Shown: in pieces, positions 59,284 to 64,000 of the stretch
How positions within the stretch are numbered: position 1 is the stretch's first letter
Layout: each line of letters begins with the position of its first letter
NCBI RefSeq assembly: GCF_017353185.1
Contig: NZ_JAFMYV010000008.1
Coordinates: 124,001 to 188,000 of the forward strand
Reading direction: 5' to 3'
DNA length: 64,000 nt
From: Fibrella rubiginis
Lineage (GTDB): Bacteria > Bacteroidota > Bacteroidia > Cytophagales > Spirosomataceae
Notes under the pieces: generated by a model
What the model was told of the DNA's origin: nothing
The model's input: the letters and a program-made list of their open reading frames with translations, nothing else
The model's database searches: none
Translations under genes and position numbers: made by a program

Positions 59284-60162
59284 TTATTTTCCCTGTCCTG
59301 CTGAGAGCAGGTTGAAGAACTGATCCAGTTTGGGGGTCAGGATGATTTCGGTGCGGCGGTTTACGCGGCGACCTTCGGGGGTACCGTTGTCATCTTTAGG
59401 CACAAACTCCCCACGACCACCGGCGGTAAGACGAGCAGGGCTAACGCCGAATTTATTCTGCAACACCCGCGATACGGCCGTTGCCCGCAATACGCTCAAG
59501 TCCCAGTTATCCTTCAGGTTGGTCGACGAGAAAGGCACCGAATCGGTATGGCCTTCCACCAGAATATCAAGCTCGCTATGATCATTGACCACTTTGGCTA
59601 CTTTTGCCAAAACGGCCTCAGCCTGCGGATTCACGTCAAACTTGCCTGAGTTGAAAAGCAGTTTATCAGAAATAGAGACGTATACCACACCTTTCTTCAC
59701 CTCTACCTGCACGTCCTGATCGTTGATGTCGGCCAGCGAACGTTTCAGGTTCATCACCAGCGCCAGGTTTAGTGAGTCTTTGCTACGGATAGAACTGTTG
59801 ATATTGTTCACGTAGCGGGTCTGCTCGTTGAGGGTCTCCAGAGATTTCTTGATGCTCTCGGCCCCCTGCTTACTCACTACCGACAGGTCCGACATGCGGT
59901 CGAGGAGGTTGTTGTTGGTCTTTTTCAGATAATCGATCTGGCTTTGAAGATCAGACATCTGATTGGCGCGGGTGGCTAAATCGGCGTCTTTACTTTTGAT
60001 CGCTGCCTGAAGTTCTGCGGTCTTTTTGTCGCAGTTATTGAGGTCTGCAACCGTTTTTTCGTGCGCAGCCTGCAGGTTGATCAGATCCAACTTCCGTTTT
60101 TTGCTGGCAGCGCACGATGACATCAGGGCCAGGCCAGCGCAGAGAATCAATACATTTTTCAT
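59284..60162 (-). CDS. OmpA-family lipoprotein with coiled coil
   Basis: A 292-residue envelope protein. Lipobox LALMSSC (Cys about 17), long coiled coil (about 20-130; DLNNCDKKTAELQAAIKSKD, SQIDYLKKTNNNLLDRMSDL), then an OmpA C-terminal domain binding peptidoglycan: SISDKLLFNSGKFDVNPQAE, ILVEGHTDSVPF, WDLSVLRATAVSRVLQ, GGRGEFVPKDDNGTPEGRRV and NRRTEIIL. It tethers the outer membrane to the cell wall; the arrangement is the same as in gliding-related or MotB-like lipoproteins of Bacteroidota. Convergent with the propeller gene. Confidence 0.92.
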   Translation of the reverse strand: MKNVLILCAGLALMSSCAASKKRKLDLINLQAAHEKTVADLNNCDKKTAELQAAIKSKDADLATRANQMSDLQSQIDYLKKTNNNLLDRMSDLSVVSKQGAESIKKSLETLNEQTRYVNNINSSIRSKDSLNLALVMNLKRSLADINDQDVQVEVKKGVVYVSISDKLLFNSGKFDVNPQAEAVLAKVAKVVNDHSELDILVEGHTDSVPFSSTNLKDNWDLSVLRATAVSRVLQNKFGVSPARLTAGGRGEFVPKDDNGTPEGRRVNRRTEIILTPKLDQFFNLLSAGQGK

Positions 60163-60325
60163 GTAACTTATTAAAGAGTTATTGTAGCACTGCTCACAGG
60201 CGGTTGACCTAAAATGGCGTTGATTCCAGCACTACGAATTTGAACTTATATACAAAACACTTTTTGCGCCATTTCTTCTTATTGACGAACTGTAAAATTA
60301 GAAGTATTCGTATATTGTTACCACC

Positions 60326-61273
60326 ATGTTTGGACTATTCAAGCGCAAAAAGCCCACCGAAAGTGCTGCTGTGAGCAGCCCTCTCTACCAACTTCCCGCT
60401 CATCTGATCTCGCTGATTACCCCGGCCGAGTACAACCAGATTCTTCAGCTAACCATTGAGCAGCTCAGTTTGAAAGGTACCATTGAGGCCATACATGACG
60501 ATGGAAGCCTTTCTATATTGTTTGCCGGACAACAGGGTGCCACCCTCTTTTTTCTGGACAACCTGCTACGCAAGTGCAAGGCCGCTGACCAAAGTGAGTG
60601 GGAAGCCATCGTGTTCAACCACGTGAAAATTCTGCCCATCAACAGCGCCGCTATAACGTATATCTACAAAGATTTTGAGTTTGCGGCGCCCCTGCTCAAA
60701 GTGCAGGTGAAACCCAAGGGCTTTGCCAAAGAAGTGATGCAGGACTGTGTGTACCGGCAGGATTTTCCCGACACCTACACGTTTTTGGTCATCGACTTTC
60801 AGGATGCCCTTCACTACGTGCGCAGTAACGAGGCCGAAGAATGGGAAAAACCTGTTGATCAACTCTTTGATGTAGCCCTGGCCAATATTGCCCGTGAAAA
60901 AACAGACGTCAGCGCCTACCTCCTGGCCGAACGTCTCCCATTTTTCACCCTCTTTCACAACGATTTTGCAGCTGCCTATGCCATTGAGCTAGACCAGAAT
61001 ATTGAAGAGGCCATTGGGGCGTTTGGCGCTGTTGTGAGCATTCCGGCCAAGGGCGTTGCCTTTGTACACCCCATTGAAACAGATACCGTTTTCGACTACA
61101 TCGGCGCTTCGCATGAGTTGGTACAGTCATTCTACACTGACGAAATTTATACCGTCACAGACCGATACTATTGGTATTATCAGGGTCAGTATCAGCTTTT
61201 TCCGTATCGTGTAGAGGGTAACAAAGCCTATCTCTCCTACCCTGCCAAGCTTCGCAATTTGCTGGAAGAGTAG
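60326..61273 (+). CDS. DUF1444/YtpQ-like protein
   Basis: A 315-residue soluble protein beginning MFGLFKRKKP. The middle and C-terminal parts (VMQDCVYRQDFPDTYTFLVI, VDQLFDVALANIAREK, LFHNDFAAAYAIELDQNIEE, IPAKGVAFVHPIE, GASHELVQSFYTDE) follow the pattern of the YtpQ/DUF1444 family known from Bacillus, in which a similar alpha/beta segment is repeated. Function unknown. Its stop touches the stop of the convergent DUF72 gene with no bases between. Confidence 0.55.
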   Translation: MFGLFKRKKPTESAAVSSPLYQLPAHLISLITPAEYNQILQLTIEQLSLKGTIEAIHDDGSLSILFAGQQGATLFFLDNLLRKCKAADQSEWEAIVFNHVKILPINSAAITYIYKDFEFAAPLLKVQVKPKGFAKEVMQDCVYRQDFPDTYTFLVIDFQDALHYVRSNEAEEWEKPVDQLFDVALANIAREKTDVSAYLLAERLPFFTLFHNDFAAAYAIELDQNIEEAIGAFGAVVSIPAKGVAFVHPIETDTVFDYIGASHELVQSFYTDEIYTVTDRYYWYYQGQYQLFPYRVEGNKAYLSYPAKLRNLLEE

Positions 61274-62191
61274 TTAGAAAAGGCTTCCCTGTACCACCTG
61301 TGGCTGCAAAACGGGCTCGCTTAACTGCAGACCGCAGTGCTCGTTGAGTTGCCGGATCCAGTAGCGGATCAGCTCCGGAGCAGTGTCGTTGTCGCCGCCG
61401 CCATGTACGAAGAGGTAAGCCGTTTGCAGGCCTTTATCAAACCATTTTTTCAGGCGCTGCACCCATTCATCCGTCCGGGTGTAGTCGGTGGGATGGCCTT
61501 CGTTGGCAATAAAGCGAAGGGTCAGCACGGGGCTGCTGAGGCCCATATGCAACACGTCGCGCCGACCAGCCACGTCGGTAATGACTGTGTGGCGGTGCAG
61601 GTTACGGAGTTTCTCCAGCGTTTGGCTCCAGGTAGCAGCCTTGAACCAGTCGGGGTGCCGAAACTCAACAGCCACGTCGAGGTCGTCGGGGAGGTGACTG
61701 AGGTAGCGTTCCAGCACAGGCCATTTGTTGGGTGCGAACAGGGGCGGCAGTTGCAGAAACGACATGCCCAGAAATTCTTCCAGCCCAAAAATGGCGTTTA
61801 TGAACTCATTGGTAAGGTTTTCGGCTCCTTCCAGCAGCCGTTCGTGGCTGATGATCTGCGGAAATTTCGGGCAAAAATGAAACGGATGTCCTGCCCCCGC
61901 AGCTTCGTTTTTCCACTTCTCAATCATACCCGCCGTAGGGATCTGGTAGTGCGTCAGGTTCAGTTCAATTGTATTGAACTGCCGGACATAGTGGTGCAGA
62001 AAATCGCGCTCTTTGGCCGTGGCCGGATACACTTTTCCCACGTAATCTTTATTGGCCCAGACTGGCCCACCAATGTATACGTCGGGGCGTTTGTTGGGGG
62101 TCACGTCGGTCCATATACGGGCGTTGAAGGCGTGGCCGGGGGGCAACGAGAACGTGACGTTGTTGAGGTTAATTAGCTTGCCAAAATCCAT
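61274..62191 (-). CDS. DUF72 (YecE-like) TIM-barrel protein
   Basis: A 305-residue protein with the DUF72 pattern: YIGGPVWANKDYVGKVYPAT, RDFLHHYVRQFNTIELNLTH, FHFCPKFPQIISHERLL, LQLPPLFAPNK, DLDVAVEFRHPDWF, YLFVHGGGDNDTAPELIRYW. YecE-family proteins are TIM barrels with no established activity. It lacks a signal peptide. It is directly convergent with the YtpQ-like gene and 57 bp downstream of the S41 peptidase on the same strand. Confidence 0.9.
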   Translation of the reverse strand: MDFGKLINLNNVTFSLPPGHAFNARIWTDVTPNKRPDVYIGGPVWANKDYVGKVYPATAKERDFLHHYVRQFNTIELNLTHYQIPTAGMIEKWKNEAAGAGHPFHFCPKFPQIISHERLLEGAENLTNEFINAIFGLEEFLGMSFLQLPPLFAPNKWPVLERYLSHLPDDLDVAVEFRHPDWFKAATWSQTLEKLRNLHRHTVITDVAGRRDVLHMGLSSPVLTLRFIANEGHPTDYTRTDEWVQRLKKWFDKGLQTAYLFVHGGGDNDTAPELIRYWIRQLNEHCGLQLSEPVLQPQVVQGSLF

Positions 62192-62248
62192 GATGAAGTG
62201 CGCCGCAGAGTGCTATGCAGCTATAAGTCAAAAGCGGTTGGCATTGTT

Positions 62249-63778
62249 TTACCTACCTGCTTTCGGCTTTATCAGCTCATAGACGACCTCTACATCCAGG
62301 TCACGCCCCGCCATGACGGCGGGCAGCGTATAAGCAACGGGCACGTCGGGCATAACGCCGTGACCCTGGTCTTTTCCCTCAATACCAAGCACAATTTTGT
62401 AAAGTGGCAAACGCAGTTGAACTCCGGTTTCGGGCAGTGTCAGGTAGGGCGAGGTGAACGCGTTACAGCCAAATTCTCCGCCCCCGGTTTCACGGCCCAC
62501 CACCGTCACACGGTCCGGGGCGTTGTGTTTGGCGAGCGACGCAAAGATGGCCGCCGCCGAAAACGTGCCACCGTTGGTCAGCACAAACACGCGTCCCTTA
62601 AAACCATTGCGCCGAACGGGCTTGATAATACCCGTCTCACCGGTGCGGCGAAATGTGCCTTCGGGGGTGCGGCGGGTAAAGAAGTTGCGCAGAAAAAACC
62701 GCCAGAATTTCCAGCCGAGGTATTGATTGAACGACACCTGCCGCACGGGTGCATCTACCTGTGTATAGGCCTGAAACGACTTGCCAACGAGGTACGACAC
62801 CAGGTTGATACTTGCCCCTGAATTACCACCCAGGTTGCCCCTGACGTCGACAATAAGGTTTTTGATGCGTTTTTTTGCGGCCAGCGTGTGAAAACTTTGC
62901 TTGAAAAACCCTCGCTGCCCCCCGCCCGAAAAGGAGGTAATGGTCATGATTGCCGTGGTGGTGTCGCGGTCAGAGAAAACAAACGAACGCAGTTCATCGG
63001 GTTTGGTTTCGGTGGCGGGCTTGCGTTTGGGGCGGCTGGCAGGAATGGTGCGCTTATCGAGCGAATCGAGGCGGGGTTTGATGCGGTCGGGGCGGGTGCG
63101 GAAGCTAAGGGTTTGGGTGGCTCCGGTCGAATCGCGGAGGGTCAGTTCGTGGGCCACAGAATCGGCTCCGAACGCCAGCGTATAGTAGGAACCAAAACTG
63201 CCCGTATTAATGACAAATGGCTTAAATGTCTGGTTGTAGCCGTCAGACGAGATGTAGTTGTAGATCCGTTCCAGCACTGCCTGCGCCGGCCGGCCATTGA
63301 TTCTTACGATCTCGTTACCCCGCCGCACGGTGGTGTCGGTACTGCGGTTTTCACGCACGTAGAGTTTATTGTTGAGCACGATGGCATCAACGGGAAACGG
63401 TTTCAGGGGATTGCGTTTCCTAAACCGCGTAAAGGCCTTCGATGCATAAAGGTCGGTATGGCCGCAGCCAATATGGTCGATGGCGGGTTCGATGGCACGG
63501 CGAAATTGCAGCTCGGTCATGGGCCGGTCGAGGCGGGCAGCGGCGGCATCGAACCAGCGGTTGATACTGTCGCGGGGGTAGTAGCGGTACAAACCGGGAT
63601 GGGCTTCTTCGAGTGCTTTTCGAACCAGAGCAAAGTCATTACGCAGTTGATCTACCGAATAAACATGATTAAGCGGATTGGGCGGTGGGGGTGGCAGCGG
63701 TTGTGCCAGAAGGCCAACGTTGAGCAGCAGTAGTCCGGAAAGCCAGCAAAAAATACCGCGAAAAAAGAAGCTTGTCAC
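62249..63778 (-). CDS. S41-family exported peptidase (C-terminal-processing type)
   Basis: A 509-residue protein: signal peptide (FCWLSGLLLLNVGLLAQ), Pro-rich spacer, a helical N-terminal domain (DQLRNDFALVRKALEEAHPG), a degenerate PDZ region (RGNEIVRINGRPAQAVLERI) and the S41 protease domain with LIVDVRGNLGGNSGASINLV and FVLTNGGTFSAAAIFASLAK, whose Ser (about residue 405) is the nucleophile of the Ser/Lys dyad. It cleaves periplasmic proteins at hydrophobic C-termini; target unknown. I start at GTG 63778, which gives a proper signal peptide and sits 22 bp after a perfect minus-strand -7 element; the longer open frame to 63904 lacks these. Confidence 0.88.
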   Translation of the reverse strand: MTSFFFRGIFCWLSGLLLLNVGLLAQPLPPPPPNPLNHVYSVDQLRNDFALVRKALEEAHPGLYRYYPRDSINRWFDAAAARLDRPMTELQFRRAIEPAIDHIGCGHTDLYASKAFTRFRKRNPLKPFPVDAIVLNNKLYVRENRSTDTTVRRGNEIVRINGRPAQAVLERIYNYISSDGYNQTFKPFVINTGSFGSYYTLAFGADSVAHELTLRDSTGATQTLSFRTRPDRIKPRLDSLDKRTIPASRPKRKPATETKPDELRSFVFSDRDTTTAIMTITSFSGGGQRGFFKQSFHTLAAKKRIKNLIVDVRGNLGGNSGASINLVSYLVGKSFQAYTQVDAPVRQVSFNQYLGWKFWRFFLRNFFTRRTPEGTFRRTGETGIIKPVRRNGFKGRVFVLTNGGTFSAAAIFASLAKHNAPDRVTVVGRETGGGEFGCNAFTSPYLTLPETGVQLRLPLYKIVLGIEGKDQGHGVMPDVPVAYTLPAVMAGRDLDVEVVYELIKPKAGR

Positions 63779-63800
63779 AGAGATTGATGGTGTTTCGGGC

Positions 63801-63827
63801 CAAAGGTACGCCCTGCCTTTCAGACAA
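63801..63827 (-). promoter_or_regulatory. Promoter of the S41 peptidase gene
   Basis: On the minus strand TTG (63827-63825), 16 nt, then TACCTTTG (63808-63801). It supports the GTG start at 63778. Confidence 0.6.
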
Positions 63828-63916
63828 CTAAACCAAAATATGATAGGCGGATTACCCGGTTCAACAGTCGAACAAATAGCCCCAACAAGGCGTTGTGAGG
63901 GCACAATAGCGTGTTT

Positions 63917-63983
63917 GGTTGTTTGTGGGTTTGTCTGTTATTTAACCGAACAAACACACAGAAAACTAAACACACAAACAACC
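63917..63983. repeat. Octamer-word inverted repeat before the last gene start
   Basis: GGTTGTTTGTG (63917-63927) pairs perfectly with CACAAACAACC (63973-63983), with a nested pair GTTTGT (63929-63934) / ACAAAC (63950-63955). The left arm reads as octamers GTTTGGTT, GTTTGTGG, GTTTGTCT. It ends 7 nt before an ATG at 63991. Confidence 0.65.
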
Positions 63984-63990
63984 AAAAAAA

Positions 63991-64000
63991 TGGCACGTCC
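63991..64000 (+). CDS. Possible start of a gene cut by the window end
   Basis: ATG GCA CGT at the very end (Met-Ala-Arg). It is reported only because an inverted repeat of the kind that precedes other start codons in this window ends 7 nt before it. Product unknown. Confidence 0.3.

Noticed and set aside
1..64000. tRNA, rRNA or riboswitch genes
   Set aside because: No cloverleaf, rRNA-like or conserved riboswitch sequence was recognised on reading either strand; a covariance-model search was not possible here.

Overview
The window comes from a member of the Bacteroidota, most likely order Cytophagales and close to Spirosoma, Fibrella or Rudanella. The evidence is two TonB-dependent receptors with N-terminal carboxypeptidase-regulatory-like domains, a three-subunit succinate dehydrogenase in the order C-A-B, Tat-exported Gfo/Idh/MocA and sugar-isomerase proteins, several copies of the Bacteroidota -7 promoter element TAnnTTTG, and almost no recognisable Shine-Dalgarno sites. 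It reads as ordinary chromosome. I saw no rRNA, tRNA, CRISPR array, transposase or phage gene.

Layout. 1-2466: end of a polysaccharide flippase, an Hsp20-like protein, hemC and a GNAT acetyltransferase. 2538-12995: FtsX-type permease, LamG protein, carbohydrate porin, a heavy-metal RND efflux operon (outer-membrane factor, adaptor, CusA/CzcA pump) and a low-affinity iron permease-like protein. 13027-15261: hybrid-input sensor histidine kinase. 15445-18945: sdhCAB on the minus strand. 19382-24305: an unrecognised protein that may be a degenerate ImmA/IrrE relative, a ricin-fold lectin-like protein, an MFS transporter with an extra C-terminal domain, a GH53 galactanase and a Dabb protein. 24636-32999: two TonB-dependent receptors, a VapBC-like toxin-antitoxin pair and a GH13 alpha-glucosidase. 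33046-38463: assorted metabolic and lipoprotein genes. 38833-44984: a second RND efflux operon (pump, DUF952, adaptor, outer-membrane factor). 45001-49341: thioredoxin-like protein, a remarkable 23-repeat protein with a peptidoglycan-binding tail, and a Tat-exported oxidoreductase. 49453-59188: a glycan-assembly cluster (two polytopic membrane proteins, two nucleotide-sugar epimerases, a GT2, asparagine synthetase and a beta-propeller glycosidase-like protein). 59284-63778: OmpA lipoprotein, YtpQ-like protein, DUF72 and an S41 peptidase.

The most unusual signal is non-coding. Many intercistronic gaps are filled from stop codon to start codon by long inverted repeats. Their arms are built from degenerate 7-nt or 8-nt words, and the word differs from locus to locus (GAWTGAGY, GGAYNYT, GTYYAAR, GAGRYAA). 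Arms match each other closely within a locus but only loosely between loci, and in the best-conserved ones the mismatches are almost all transitions. Two such elements lie inside the heavy-metal efflux operon, one inside the second efflux operon and one between sdhA and sdhB. They are therefore not simple terminators. Conventional hairpin terminators with T-runs occur separately. I regard this palindromic word-array family as the best candidate for an undescribed system in the window.
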